Shown: piece after piece, positions 53,521-62,961 of the stretch
Position numbering within the stretch: position 1 is the first letter of the stretch
Layout of the letters: the number at the start of each line of letters is the position of its first letter
Assembly: GCF_012221945.1 (NCBI RefSeq)
Contig: NZ_CP032549.1
Coordinates: 3,286,001-3,350,000, forward strand
Direction of reading: 5' to 3'
Source of the DNA: Glutamicibacter mishrai
GTDB taxonomy: Bacteria; Actinomycetota; Actinomycetes; Actinomycetales; Micrococcaceae
Length of the DNA stretch: 64,000 bases
The notes under the pieces: generated by a model
Databases searched by the model: none
Told to the model about the DNA's origin: nothing
What the model saw: only the letters and a program-made list of their open reading frames with translations
Program-made: the position numbers and the translations under genes

Positions 53521-55233
53521 CTAGCCTCGATTTTTCAGTGCAGGAAAATCGGTATCCCGGAACTCCTTGGGCGGAACCTTCCCGGCGGCATGCTGTTCTT
53601 CCTCGGCCAGGCGCAATTCCACCCGGCGGATCTTCCCGGAGATCGTCTTCGGCAAATCCGAGAATTCCAGCCGGCGAATGCGCTTGTAGGGTGCCAGATG
53701 CTCGCGGCAGAACCCCAGGATGTCTTCCGCGGTGCCCGCGTTCGCCTCGTAACCGGCAGCCAGGATGACAAAGGCCTTGGGCACCGAAAGCTTGAGCGGA
53801 TCCGGGGAGGGGACCACCGCGACTTCGGCCACCGCCGGATGCTCCAGCACCACCGATTCAAGTTCGAATGGACTGAGCTTGTAGTCGCTGGATTTGAAGA
53901 CATCGTCCGCCCTGCCGATGTAGGTCAAGATCCCTTCTTCGTCGCGTTCGGCGATATCCCCGGTGTGATAGACCCCGTCACGCAGTGCCTCGTCGGTTTT
54001 CGCCTGGTCATCGAAGTAGCCCTTCATCAGACCCACCGGGCGGGGATCGATGCGCAGGCAGATTTCTCCCACTTCGGCCACGTGGCCGGTGGTGGGGTTG
54101 CGCAATTCAATATCGTAGCCAGGCATCGGGCGGCCCATGGCGCCTACCTTAACCGTTTCGCCGGGGGAATTGGCGATTTGGACCGTGGTTTCCGTTTGGC
54201 CGTAGCCGTCACGGATCACCTGGCCCCATGCTGTGCGCACCTGGTCAATGACTTCGGCGTTCAACGGCTCGCCGGCCGACACCAGTTTGCGTGGAGGGGT
54301 TTTCAGCGTGGTCAGATCGGCCTGGATCAGGTAGCGCCATACCGTGGGAGGCGCGCAGAAGCTGGTGACGTTTTCCTTGGCCATCTGCTCCATCAGCGCC
54401 AGGGGATCGAAGCGATCATAGTTGAAGACGAAGACGGTGGCTTCAGCGATCCACGGCCCGAAGAAGTTGGACCACGCGTGCTTGCCCCAGCCGGGGGAGG
54501 CAACGTTCAAATGCACGTCGCCGGGCTCGACGCCAATCCAGAACATGGTCGCCAGATGGCCCACCGGATACGAGGTGTGGGTGTGCTGCACGAGCTTCGG
54601 CTGGGAGGTGGTTCCGGAGGTGAAGTACAGCAGCAGGTTCTCATCGGCGCGGGTCGGGGTCTCCAATGCGAACTCGGCTGGCGCCTGATGGGAGTCGTCA
54701 AAGTGCAGGGTTCCGGGGTAGCGGGCGCCGCCGACCTGGACGATGGCGTAGGCGCCGGGAACCTCGGTGAGCTTTTCCAGATGATCGTGGCTGGTGATCA
54801 CCCAGGTGGCCTTGCCTCGCTCGATGCGATCGGCGAGATCCTCGCTGGTGACCTGCGTGGTCGTTGGAATGATGACCGCTCCGAGTTTCATGCCGGCCAG
54901 CATGGTTTCCCACAGGGCCACCTCGTTGCCGAGCATCACGATGATCGCATCCCCGCGTTGCAGGCCCTCGTCGGAGAGCCAGCGAGCTACCTGGGTGGAA
55001 CGCGTGGAGAGCTCAGACCAACTGTAACGGGCAGATGTGCCATCCGGCTCGGTGAGAATCAGGGCTGGCTCATCGGCCCGCTGCGGGTCCTTTGCGACGG
55101 CATCGAACCAGTCGTAGGCGAAGTTGAAGTCGGTGAATTCTGGCCACGTGAACTCGTCCCGAGCTCTTTGGTAGTCATCGCGCGCGGCCAAAAGCAGGTC
55201 GCGGGCGGCTCGGAACTTCTCGGTATTGCTCAT
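53521..55233 (-). CDS. acyl-CoA synthetase (AMP-forming), copy 1
   Basis: This 570-residue ANL enzyme activates a carboxylic acid to its CoA thioester through an acyl-adenylate. It has YFTSGTTSQPKLVQHTH (P-loop, about 180), DGYGQTETTVQIA and a C-terminal KTISGKIRRVELR with the catalytic Lys. Overall it resembles medium-chain acyl-CoA synthetases. The ATG at 55231-55233 after AAAGGA is preferred over the longer frame to 55260. It is closely similar to copy 2 at 60122-61828. It is divergent from the IclR gene and is probably its target. Confidence 0.9.
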   Translation of the reverse strand: MSNTEKFRAARDLLLAARDDYQRARDEFTWPEFTDFNFAYDWFDAVAKDPQRADEPALILTEPDGTSARYSWSELSTRSTQVARWLSDEGLQRGDAIIVMLGNEVALWETMLAGMKLGAVIIPTTTQVTSEDLADRIERGKATWVITSHDHLEKLTEVPGAYAIVQVGGARYPGTLHFDDSHQAPAEFALETPTRADENLLLYFTSGTTSQPKLVQHTHTSYPVGHLATMFWIGVEPGDVHLNVASPGWGKHAWSNFFGPWIAEATVFVFNYDRFDPLALMEQMAKENVTSFCAPPTVWRYLIQADLTTLKTPPRKLVSAGEPLNAEVIDQVRTAWGQVIRDGYGQTETTVQIANSPGETVKVGAMGRPMPGYDIELRNPTTGHVAEVGEICLRIDPRPVGLMKGYFDDQAKTDEALRDGVYHTGDIAERDEEGILTYIGRADDVFKSSDYKLSPFELESVVLEHPAVAEVAVVPSPDPLKLSVPKAFVILAAGYEANAGTAEDILGFCREHLAPYKRIRRLEFSDLPKTISGKIRRVELRLAEEEQHAAGKVPPKEFRDTDFPALKNRG

Positions 55234-55312
55234 CGCAGTCCTTTGCATTTCGGGCGACAATGCCCGTAGCTATCATCCTTCGTTTCCACTCAATATACGG
55301 GAGTGACCAGTT

Positions 55313-55371
55313 TGGACGAATTGTTGCGCCATCATGCGTAGTCGTGTTGCCGTTATACGCAATTTTGTCCA
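55313..55371. promoter_or_regulatory. possible IclR operator, imperfect inverted repeat
   Basis: TGGACGAATTG (55313-55323) followed by TTGCG is repeated in inverse as CGCAATTTTGTCCA (55358-55371), with small spacing differences. It lies in the intergenic region shared by the IclR gene and copy 1 of the acyl-CoA synthetase. Confidence 0.35.
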
Positions 55372-55463
55372 CTGATTCATGGATTAGGCGAGCAATGTGG
55401 CCTCCGTGCAGGAGCTGAAGAACAATTGGACGGCAACCGCTCGGATGGTCTAGCGTCTGAAAT

Positions 55464-56264
55464 ATGCCAAAGGAACAAGTTCCCGCCAAGAAACAGAACC
55501 CGCTTCTTGTGCTGGGAAAAATCAGCGCGATACTTGATTCCTTTTCCTTGCGGCAGCCCGTGCTCACCCTGGCCGATTTGCGTGAAGCCACGTCCATGCC
55601 GGCCTCTACGGTCCAGCGATTGGTGGCGAACCTCGTGGAACAAGGATTCCTGGATCGTGAGGGTGATGGCTATCGAATCGGCATGAAAATGGCGTACTGG
55701 GCCGCCCCTGCCACCCGTGGCAAGGAAGTCCTCGACGTGATCAGCCCGCTATTGGCCGAGCTGCGCGATACGACCGGCGAGACGGCGTGCCTATTCCGGG
55801 CCGAAGCCGTTTACCGCGTCTGTGTTGGCATCGCCGAAACTCGCCATGTATTGCGCCGCGAAATGCATTTGGGGGAGTTGGCGCCGCTGCATGCGGGTTC
55901 CGCCGGCCGGGTCCTCTTGGCCTGGAAGCCGGAGCTGATGCAGCGCCTGGTGGAAGGGTCCTTGGAATCACTGACCTCATCGACCATTACCGGTCTTGAT
56001 GATTTGCAGACGGCCGTGGAAGCGACCCGCGCCGATGGCTTTGCGATCACCACCGGCGAACGGGAAAGCGGCGCGTCCGGGCTCTCGGCCCCGGTCTTCG
56101 ACTCGGCGGCCCGGCTGGTGGCCGCGGTGACCATCAGCGGACCGACGATGCGCATGCCGCAAGCGGTCTGCGAAGGCTGGGTGGAACCGCTGCTGGAAAC
56201 CGCCGAGCGCATGACCCGGCTGATCGGCGGCCGTTTCCCCGGCGAGACCCACCGTCCGGCCTAG
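55464..56264 (+). CDS. IclR-family transcriptional regulator
   Basis: This 266-residue regulator has a winged helix (about residues 18-80, with LADLREATSMPASTVQRLVA) and a C-terminal effector-binding domain (HLGELAPLHAGSAGRVLLAW and ITTGERESGASGLSAPVFD are typical). It should control the neighbouring catabolic genes in response to a small organic acid. Its stop shares four bases (CTAG) with the stop of the convergent lyase gene, so the two transcripts overlap. Confidence 0.93.
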   Translation: MPKEQVPAKKQNPLLVLGKISAILDSFSLRQPVLTLADLREATSMPASTVQRLVANLVEQGFLDREGDGYRIGMKMAYWAAPATRGKEVLDVISPLLAELRDTTGETACLFRAEAVYRVCVGIAETRHVLRREMHLGELAPLHAGSAGRVLLAWKPELMQRLVEGSLESLTSSTITGLDDLQTAVEATRADGFAITTGERESGASGLSAPVFDSAARLVAAVTISGPTMRMPQAVCEGWVEPLLETAERMTRLIGGRFPGETHRPA

Positions 56265-57217
56265 CCAGCGGCGGATGGCTCCGTGTCCGTAGTGATGACC
56301 CACTCGAATGCCTTGGCCTTGGACCGCGCTCCCTGCGCGGACTTCGAGCGGTTCGGCTCGCCCAGCTGCGCCAGGAGCCTCTCGGAGAGCTGGACCAGTT
56401 CGCCGAAGCGTTCAGGAGTCAGCCAGTCGGGCCGGGTTGCGAAGAGGATGTCCTCGCTGGAGGTGTTGCCGCTGGCTCCCGGCGCGAAGGGGCAACCGCC
56501 CAAGCCGCCCAAAGCTCCATCAACCACTTCGGCTCCGGCGGCAATCGCGGCCAGCGTATTGGCCACTCCCAGCCCCCAGGTGTCGTGGCCGTGGAAGACG
56601 ATGCGCCGTTGCGGCGAATTCTCCCGGACATTGGCGATCAGCGACGCCACCTGGGCGGGAACCGCCTGGCCAAGGGTGTCGCAGATGACGATGTCGCAGG
56701 TTCCTTCTGCGCGCGGATCATTGGCGATCTGAAGAACCTTCGACTCCGGGACCTGGCCGTCGAAGGGGCAGGTGAAGGAGGTCGCCAAGCAGAGCTGGAT
56801 GCTCCCGTTGACGGCCTGGGCGTAGCTGACCGCTTCGGGCAGGGCCGCCATGCTTTCTTCGGTGCTTCGCGAGATATTGGCTTGGTTATGCGCGTCGGAG
56901 ACCGAGAGGCAGTACTGGAAATTGGTGATGCCCGCCTTCGCGGCCTTAGCCACATGTCCCGGGGTTGCCACCCAGATCCAGCAGTGAGCCAGTTCCTGCG
57001 GAGTCAACGCTTCGGCGACCTCCAGGGTGTTGGCCATCGGGGGCACCAAGTCGGCGCGGGCCATGGAGCCGAGCTCGATTTCCTGGACTCCCAGGCGCAA
57101 CAGTTCCCGGACGGTCGCGATTTTCTCTTCGGTGCTCAAAAGCTTTCCGGTCAGTTGCAGTCCGTCGCGCAGGGTGACGTCGCGCAGGGTGGCTGCTGGT
57201 GTGAAGTTGTAGCTCAT
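56261..57217 (-). CDS. HMG-CoA lyase-like enzyme
   Basis: This 318-residue TIM-barrel enzyme belongs to the hydroxymethylglutaryl-CoA lyase family, which splits HMG-CoA into acetyl-CoA and acetoacetate. It has LRDVTLRDGLQL (RDG metal/substrate motif), VFHGHDTWGLG (HxH-type ligands), and GGLGGCPFAPGASGN, the family's catalytic Cys loop. Related citramalyl-CoA or other beta-hydroxyacyl-CoA lyases cannot be excluded. Its start overlaps by four bases (ATGA) the upstream CoA-transferase gene, so both are translated together. Confidence 0.88.
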   Translation of the reverse strand: MSYNFTPAATLRDVTLRDGLQLTGKLLSTEEKIATVRELLRLGVQEIELGSMARADLVPPMANTLEVAEALTPQELAHCWIWVATPGHVAKAAKAGITNFQYCLSVSDAHNQANISRSTEESMAALPEAVSYAQAVNGSIQLCLATSFTCPFDGQVPESKVLQIANDPRAEGTCDIVICDTLGQAVPAQVASLIANVRENSPQRRIVFHGHDTWGLGVANTLAAIAAGAEVVDGALGGLGGCPFAPGASGNTSSEDILFATRPDWLTPERFGELVQLSERLLAQLGEPNRSKSAQGARSKAKAFEWVITTDTEPSAAG

Positions 57218-58473
57218 GCTTGGCTCGTTTCGCTGCTGATGGCTTTCATGATTTCTTCCGGGCTGTAGCCCAGGAGTGTGCCGAGGACGTCATTGGTATG
57301 CTCGCCGAGGTCCGGGCCGAGGTTCCGGATCGGCAGGGAGGCTGTGCCCATCACCGGGACGATCCCGGGGAATCCGACCCCGGGGAGCACCTCCTCGCCG
57401 GTGGATACGTCGAAGTTCTGGATCATATTGCGGGCCTGGTACTGGGGCTCGTTGACGATATCCTCGGCCGTGTAAATGGGGCCGGCCGGAACGCCTGCGG
57501 CATCCAGTACGGCTAATGCATCTGCGGAGTCCAGGGTGCCGCTCCAGGCGCCGATGGCCTGGTCGAGCATTTCGCGCTGTTCCCATCGCTGGGCGTTGGA
57601 TTGCAGGTTCTCGTCGTTGGCCAAATCGGGGCGGCCGATGGCTTCCATGTACCTGCGGTAGATCCCATCGCCGTTGCCGGCCACCACGATGCTTGCCCCG
57701 TCGGCGCACAGATAGGCGTTGGACGGGGCGATGCCTTCCATCCGTCCTCCGGTGCGGGTCCGGGATTCGCCGTAGGCGCCCTGGTCGGGGATCAGCGATT
57801 CCATCATGGAGAACATGGCCTCGTGCAAGGCGACGTCGATGATCCGGTGGTCCAGTGGCAGGGGATTATCGCCTGTGCTCTTGCGGTCGCGTTCGAAGAG
57901 GGCCATCACGGCTCCGAATGCGGCGTAGAGCCCGGCGATGGAGTCGCCGATGGAGACGCCCACGCGGACCGGGGCGCGGTCGGGGTCGCCGACCAGGTTG
58001 CGGAAACCGCTGAAGGCTTCGGCCACGGCGGCGAATCCCGGGCGTTCGGATAGCGGGCCGGTTTGGCCGAAGGCCGAGATCCGGGTGATCACCAGGTTCG
58101 GGTTCGCCGCGCTGAGCTCCTCTGGTCCGAGCCCCCATTTCTCCAGGGTTCCGGGCCGGAAGTTTTCCAGCAGCACGTCGCATTCGCGCACCAGATCGAG
58201 GACCGCGGCCCGCCCGGCGTCGCTGCGCAGGTCGAGCACCACGGATTTCTTGTTCCGGTTGATCGTGCGATAGAGCATGGAGACGCTGCCCTTTTTCAGG
58301 CGCCAGTTGCGCAGTTCGTCGCCGGTTTTGGGGCGTTCGACCTTGATGACTTCGGCTCCGAAGTCCGCCAGCAGGCGTCCGGCGGTGGGCGCTGCGATGT
58401 AGTTGCCCAGCTCCAGAACTCGGATGCCTTCCAGCGGGGCGATGGCCTTGGCGGCTCGATCTTGGTGGCTCAT
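57214..58473 (-). CDS. family III CoA-transferase
   Basis: This 419-residue CaiB/BaiF enzyme moves CoA from a donor acyl-CoA to a carboxylate. It has VLELGNYIAAPTAGRLLADF, then FGAEVIKVERP, and GVSIGDSIAGLYAAFG with the likely catalytic Asp (about 173). Family members include succinyl-CoA:3-hydroxy-3-methylglutarate/glutarate transferases. Placed directly upstream of an HMG-CoA-lyase-like gene, it would make the lyase's CoA ester. It follows the permease gene after 27 bases. Confidence 0.9.
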   Translation of the reverse strand: MSHQDRAAKAIAPLEGIRVLELGNYIAAPTAGRLLADFGAEVIKVERPKTGDELRNWRLKKGSVSMLYRTINRNKKSVVLDLRSDAGRAAVLDLVRECDVLLENFRPGTLEKWGLGPEELSAANPNLVITRISAFGQTGPLSERPGFAAVAEAFSGFRNLVGDPDRAPVRVGVSIGDSIAGLYAAFGAVMALFERDRKSTGDNPLPLDHRIIDVALHEAMFSMMESLIPDQGAYGESRTRTGGRMEGIAPSNAYLCADGASIVVAGNGDGIYRRYMEAIGRPDLANDENLQSNAQRWEQREMLDQAIGAWSGTLDSADALAVLDAAGVPAGPIYTAEDIVNEPQYQARNMIQNFDVSTGEEVLPGVGFPGIVPVMGTASLPIRNLGPDLGEHTNDVLGTLLGYSPEEIMKAISSETSQA

Positions 58474-58500
58474 ATGTAGCTCCTTGTCAGGTGGCTGGGA

Positions 58501-59925
58501 TCAGATGAAGATGCTCATGACCAGAACGAGCCCCAGAGCGATCACCGAGGCGACAGAAACGCCGACGGTCACCGACTTCAGGGCGCCTCGAACGGTTTGG
58601 CCCAGCAGGGATTGCAGCAGCCAGAATGTATTGGAGGTTACGTGGATCATGAACAGCGAGCCGGCGCCGGCGGCCAGCGCGATGAGCACCGGGTCCAGTC
58701 CCAGTGCCGGGGCGATCGGTGCGAGCATGCCGGCGGCGGTGATCGCCGAGAGCGTCACCGAGCCCACGGCGATGTGCAGCACCGCGGCAATCACCCAGAC
58801 GACCACCAGTGGTGCCACTGCGCTGGCACTGAAGAATCCGCCGAGGATATCTCCCAGTCCGGCGGCGGCCACGGTAGCTGCCAGCGAACCGCCAGCGCCG
58901 GTGAGCAACAGGATCTGTCCGCTTTCCTTGAAGCCGGTGCTGATCGCGTCCTCCACGCCCTTTTGGCCGATGGCACCGCGTGCCACGATGGTGGTGCCGA
59001 TCAGGCCGATGAGCAGGGCGACCACGGGGTTGCCCAGCAGTTCCAGCACGCCGTTCTGGAACTTGGCGATTTCGGCGATCGCGCCGGCGGCAATGAGGAT
59101 TAGCGAAAGCAGCAGGGGAGCGAAGAGCAGCAGCAGCGAGGTTTCGCGCTTGCCTTCGGGGCCAACGGCCAGCTTCACCGCACCGGGATCGGCCTGTGGC
59201 TGCTGGCCCTCGTCAATGCCAACGCTGCCACGGGCGGGCTCGTTCGGGGTGCTCTGCGGGTAGTCATCTTCCTCGAAGACATTCTGCTCGTCGCGCGCTG
59301 GCTTCCAGAACCCGCGGCGGAACAAGAAGGACATGATCAGCACCGCCAGCAGGACCGTTGGCACCACCAGGAGCAGGCCGCAGATCAGCATCTTGCCCAG
59401 CGATACGCCCAGCACGCCGGCTACCGCCAAGGCGCCGACGCCGGGAACCATGAAGATGATGCCGCACTCCAGAGAAATGGCCATGGCCGTGGCCAGCCGG
59501 GCGGTGCCCATCGGACCGATCTTGGTGGCCATGCGACGTGCCAGCGGGGCCGAGATGACGATCAGGACGTCAACGAAAATCGACTGCAGCACGGTGCTCA
59601 TGGCTACCGCCATGGAGTACGGCAGGGCCTTGGGTCCGAACACCGAGAGCAGGCGTTCGACCAGGCGGCGGATGGCGCCGACCTCGTTGAGGATGGATCC
59701 CATCAGCACGCCGAAGGCGATGAGCAGGCCGACCTCCATCATGATGTCGCCGAAGCCCTTGGTGATGGTCTCGATGGTCTTGCTGATGCCAAGTTGCGTG
59801 CTCAGTCCCAGATACAGGGAGCCGAGGATCAGCCCGATGACGGGGTTGACCTTGAATTTGACGATCAGCAGCACCGTGGCGAGCACGGCCACGGCGGTGT
59901 TTATCAGAATCGCTGTATCTGACAT
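58501..59925 (-). CDS. GntP-family permease
   Basis: This 474-residue membrane protein has about 12 to 14 helices and the GntP pattern: VIGLILGSLYLGLS, GLLIAFGVLMGSILNEVGA and VFVDVLIVISAPLARRMA-like segments. A charged cytoplasmic loop lies near residues 210-260. The family carries gluconate and related organic acids by proton symport. It heads the permease-transferase-lyase operon, so it should import the acid that the transferase activates. Confidence 0.88.
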   Translation of the reverse strand: MSDTAILINTAVAVLATVLLIVKFKVNPVIGLILGSLYLGLSTQLGISKTIETITKGFGDIMMEVGLLIAFGVLMGSILNEVGAIRRLVERLLSVFGPKALPYSMAVAMSTVLQSIFVDVLIVISAPLARRMATKIGPMGTARLATAMAISLECGIIFMVPGVGALAVAGVLGVSLGKMLICGLLLVVPTVLLAVLIMSFLFRRGFWKPARDEQNVFEEDDYPQSTPNEPARGSVGIDEGQQPQADPGAVKLAVGPEGKRETSLLLLFAPLLLSLILIAAGAIAEIAKFQNGVLELLGNPVVALLIGLIGTTIVARGAIGQKGVEDAISTGFKESGQILLLTGAGGSLAATVAAAGLGDILGGFFSASAVAPLVVVWVIAAVLHIAVGSVTLSAITAAGMLAPIAPALGLDPVLIALAAGAGSLFMIHVTSNTFWLLQSLLGQTVRGALKSVTVGVSVASVIALGLVLVMSIFI

Positions 59926-60067
59926 GGGGATCCGATCTTCGTTGATAACGGGTAGACGTGAGCTGGGTCACGAAACTCTGATTCATAGTATGAGTTGCAA
60001 CCCACGATGTAAACTTCATGTCGCTATTAAGTCATTGGCGATCGGCAGGCGTTTGCGCTTAACCGCA

Positions 60068-60100
60068 GCGGGCCCCGCAGCAACAAGCTGCGGGGCCCGC
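60068..60100 (-). terminator. hairpin after acyl-CoA synthetase copy 2
   Basis: GCGGGCCCCGCAGC (60068-60081) pairs perfectly with GCTGCGGGGCCCGC (60087-60100). It starts about 22 bases after the stop of the leftward gene. No T run, so termination efficiency is uncertain. Confidence 0.65.
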
Positions 60101-60121
60101 CGGGGCGCGTGTTCAGAGTGG

Positions 60122-61828
60122 TTATGATTTCAGCGAAGGGAAGTCCGTATCCCGGTATTCCTTGCCCGCTGGTTCGCCGCCATTAAAACGGCGCTCCTCG
60201 GCCTGGCGCAATTCCACGCGGCGGATCTTGCCCGAAATGGTTTTGGGCAACTGGGCGAACTCGATGCGCCGCACCCGCTTGAAGGCCGAGAGGTGCTCGC
60301 GGCAATGCGCCAAAATCGACTCCGCGAGTTCGGGGCCGGGCTGCGCGTTGGTCGTGGGAACGATATAGGCCTTCGGCACGCTCAAGCGCAATTCATCCGG
60401 GGCTGGCACCACTGCTGCCTCGGCCACCCCGGGATGCTCGATCAACACGGATTCCAGCTCGAAGGGGCTGATCTTGTAGTCGCTGGACTTGAATACGTCA
60501 TCGGCGCGGCCCACGTAGGTCAAGACAGCGCGTTCGTCCCGTTCGGCGATATCCCCGGTGTGGTAGACCCCGTCACGGAAGACCTCTGCGGTCTTCTCCG
60601 GATTCTCGAAGTAGCCCTTCATCAGCCCCAGCGGGCGGGGATCGGTCACCAGGCAGATTTCGCCCAGATCCCCAACCTCGCCGGTAGCCGGGTCGCGCAG
60701 CACGATGTTGTAGCCGGGCATCTCGCGTCCCATGGCGCCGATGGTGATCGGCACTCCCGGCGGATTGGCGATCTGCACCGTGGTTTCGGTCTGGCCAAAG
60801 CCGTCGCGGATGACCTGGCCCCAGGATTTCTGCACCTGGTCGATGACTTCGGCATTCAGCGGTTCGCCGGCGGAGACCAGCTTCTTCGGCGGATTCTTCA
60901 AAGCGCTCAGATCCGCCTGGATCAGCAGGCGCCACACGGTCGGCGGAGCGCAGAAGCTGGTGACCTTTTCGGTGTCCATCTGGTTCATCAGCGCGATCGG
61001 ATCGAAGCGGTCATAGTTGTAGAGGAATACGGTGGCTTCGGCGATCCACGGCGCGAACAGATTCGACCACGCGTGCTTGGCCCAGCCCGGGGAAGCGACA
61101 TTCAGATGCACATCGCCTGGTTCCAGCCCGATCCAGAACATCGTGCTCAAATGCCCCACCGGGTACGAAGTGTGGGTGTGCTCCACCAGCTTCGCCTTGG
61201 AAGTGGTTCCGGAAGTGAAATAGCGCAGCAGCGTTTCGTCGGCGCGCGTGGGGGAGTCCAGCTGGAATTCGGCTTCGGCGTTGTAGGACTGCGCGAAGTC
61301 GAGGATCCCATCCGCGGTGCTGCCACCGATCTGGATCAGCGTGTAGTCGCCGGGCACCGTCTCGAATTTCTGGATCTCGCCCTGGTTGGTGATCACCCAC
61401 TGGATATGCCCGCGCTCGATGCGATCGGCCAGGTCCGTGGGGGTCAGCTGCGTGGTGCAGGGGATCAGGATCGCCCCGAGCTTGATGCCGGCCAGCATCG
61501 ATTCCCAGAGCTCGACCTGGTTGCCGAGCATCACTGCGATCGTATGGCCTCGGGCCACGCCCTGATCACTGAGCCAGCGCGCGAGCTGCGTGGAGCGCTG
61601 TGAGAGCTCGGCCCAACTGTGGCGTGTGGAGCTGCCGTCGCGTTCGGTGATGATCAGTGCCGGCGTATCGGCTCGTTGCGGATCCTTGGCCACTTGGTCG
61701 AACCAGTCGAAGCCGAAGTTGAACTCGCTGAACTCGGGCCAGCGGAATTCTTCCCGCGCCGCCTCGTAGTCCTCGCGCAATTCCAGGAGCCGATCTCGGG
61801 CTGCTCTGAATTCATCGGTAACGCTCAC
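60122..61828 (-). CDS. acyl-CoA synthetase (AMP-forming), copy 2
   Basis: This 568-residue enzyme is a close paralogue of copy 1. It keeps YFTSGTTSKAKLVEHTH, DGFGQTETTVQIA and KTISGKIRRVELR in the same order. The frame is open to 61957, but the start GTG at 61826-61828 (VSVTDEFRAARDRLL) with GGAAGG six bases upstream aligns with copy 1. A strong hairpin separates it from the permease operon. The two copies on either side of that operon suggest duplication or different acid substrates. Confidence 0.9.
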   Translation of the reverse strand: MSVTDEFRAARDRLLELREDYEAAREEFRWPEFSEFNFGFDWFDQVAKDPQRADTPALIITERDGSSTRHSWAELSQRSTQLARWLSDQGVARGHTIAVMLGNQVELWESMLAGIKLGAILIPCTTQLTPTDLADRIERGHIQWVITNQGEIQKFETVPGDYTLIQIGGSTADGILDFAQSYNAEAEFQLDSPTRADETLLRYFTSGTTSKAKLVEHTHTSYPVGHLSTMFWIGLEPGDVHLNVASPGWAKHAWSNLFAPWIAEATVFLYNYDRFDPIALMNQMDTEKVTSFCAPPTVWRLLIQADLSALKNPPKKLVSAGEPLNAEVIDQVQKSWGQVIRDGFGQTETTVQIANPPGVPITIGAMGREMPGYNIVLRDPATGEVGDLGEICLVTDPRPLGLMKGYFENPEKTAEVFRDGVYHTGDIAERDERAVLTYVGRADDVFKSSDYKISPFELESVLIEHPGVAEAAVVPAPDELRLSVPKAYIVPTTNAQPGPELAESILAHCREHLSAFKRVRRIEFAQLPKTISGKIRRVELRQAEERRFNGGEPAGKEYRDTDFPSLKS

Positions 61829-61938
61829 AACTAACCTTCCGTCGCTGGGACTAGGGCACCCCACATCATCGTGAGGCAGATCACTTGCCAATATACTTTG
61901 AAGTCCAAGGGTTTGAAAGTGCAATTGGCGCCAAACTG

Positions 61939-61968
61939 TTGAATCGGATGATGCCACGCGTATTTAAT
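61939..61968 (+). promoter_or_regulatory. possible promoter for a leaderless PfkB transcript
   Basis: TTGAAT (61939-61944) is followed by TTTAAT (61963-61968) after 18 bases, or TATTTA (61961-61966) after 16. The ATG at 61975 lies six bases after the -10, where transcription would start. Confidence 0.45.
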
Positions 61969-61974
61969 AAGTGC

Positions 61975-62835
61975 ATGACTCAAATGCCCAAGGTGCTCGT
62001 CTGTGGTCCATCCAGCTGGAATCAGCTCGTTGAGCTCGACCGCTTGCCCGACCCTCGGCCTCAGCAGCTATCCGCCCGCAACGATTGGTACACCGTGGGT
62101 GGAACCTCCGCGGGCAAAGCGCTGCACTTGAGTTCCTTGGGTGTTGCGACGACGCTCTTCACGCCGCTGGCCAACGATGAGCCGGGGCGCCTGCTGCGAC
62201 AGGTGCTCGGTGGCGCGGGCGTCAACCTGCAAGCGATTTCCAGCGTGAGCACCGAGCGGCATATTAACCTCATGGCTGGCGGGCAACGCGTATCCATCTA
62301 TCTGGCAACGCCCTCAGCTGTCGAGGACGCGGATGCTGATGCCCTCTGCGCGGCCATTGGGGAAGCTGACCTGGCAGTGGTTGACCTGAGCGAGTTGGGG
62401 TTGCGGATTATCAGGCAACTCGCCGAGCCGCCTGTACCGCTATGGGTCGACCTGCATGACTTCGATGGCGCGGCCCAATTTCATCTGCCATTCCTGAGGG
62501 CGGCCTCGGTGGTCTTCATGAACGATGATGCAACCAGCGATCCGTGGGAGCTGATGGCCACCTGCCTGCGCCATGGCCCGGAAATGGCCATTTGCACGCG
62601 TGGAGCGCGGGGTGCGGTGGCAATGGATCGTCAGGGGCGGCGCTGGGAAGTGGCTGCGCCAAAGGTCGAGGTGATCGACACCAATGGTGCCGGCGATGCC
62701 TTCATGGCCGGTTTTCTCGCGGCTTACCAGCGGGGATCATCGGTGCAAGCGGCTTTGGAGGCAGCTGCCGGAGCGGCGGCTGTGGCGCTATCGAGCCGGC
62801 ATCTGCATCCAGATCTCGCCCGGTTGCTCTCCTAG
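61975..62835 (+). CDS. PfkB-family sugar/nucleoside kinase
   Basis: This 286-residue ribokinase-like enzyme has YTVGGTSAGKALHLSSLG (N-terminal substrate GG motif, about residue 38) and IDTNGAGDAFMAGFLAAY, the C-terminal signature with the catalytic Asp (about 235). It phosphorylates a sugar or nucleoside with ATP; the substrate is unknown. An in-frame upstream start at 61885 is unlikely, as the family begins near PKVLVCGPSSW. No ribosome site precedes ATG 61975, which suggests a leaderless mRNA. Confidence 0.87.
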   Translation: MTQMPKVLVCGPSSWNQLVELDRLPDPRPQQLSARNDWYTVGGTSAGKALHLSSLGVATTLFTPLANDEPGRLLRQVLGGAGVNLQAISSVSTERHINLMAGGQRVSIYLATPSAVEDADADALCAAIGEADLAVVDLSELGLRIIRQLAEPPVPLWVDLHDFDGAAQFHLPFLRAASVVFMNDDATSDPWELMATCLRHGPEMAICTRGARGAVAMDRQGRRWEVAAPKVEVIDTNGAGDAFMAGFLAAYQRGSSVQAALEAAAGAAAVALSSRHLHPDLARLLS

Positions 62836-62961
62836 TGCCGATGGCGCGTGCCGCGATCGCGAGCGTGATGACCGGAACATTCCAATTTACTTGAAGCCTC
62901 AACTAAATTGGCGTATGGTTGGAGGTAACAAGAAGTCCTGATTGGAAAGAAGGCACTGGCC

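Noticed and set aside
53476..55269. Long rightward open frame opposite acyl-CoA synthetase copy 1
   Set aside because: It is the mirror of a well-supported enzyme gene with all ANL motifs; its own translation has no recognisable domain.
61885..61974. 30-codon extension of the PfkB kinase
   Set aside because: PfkB proteins begin near PKVLVCGPSS; the upstream part overlaps the likely promoter.
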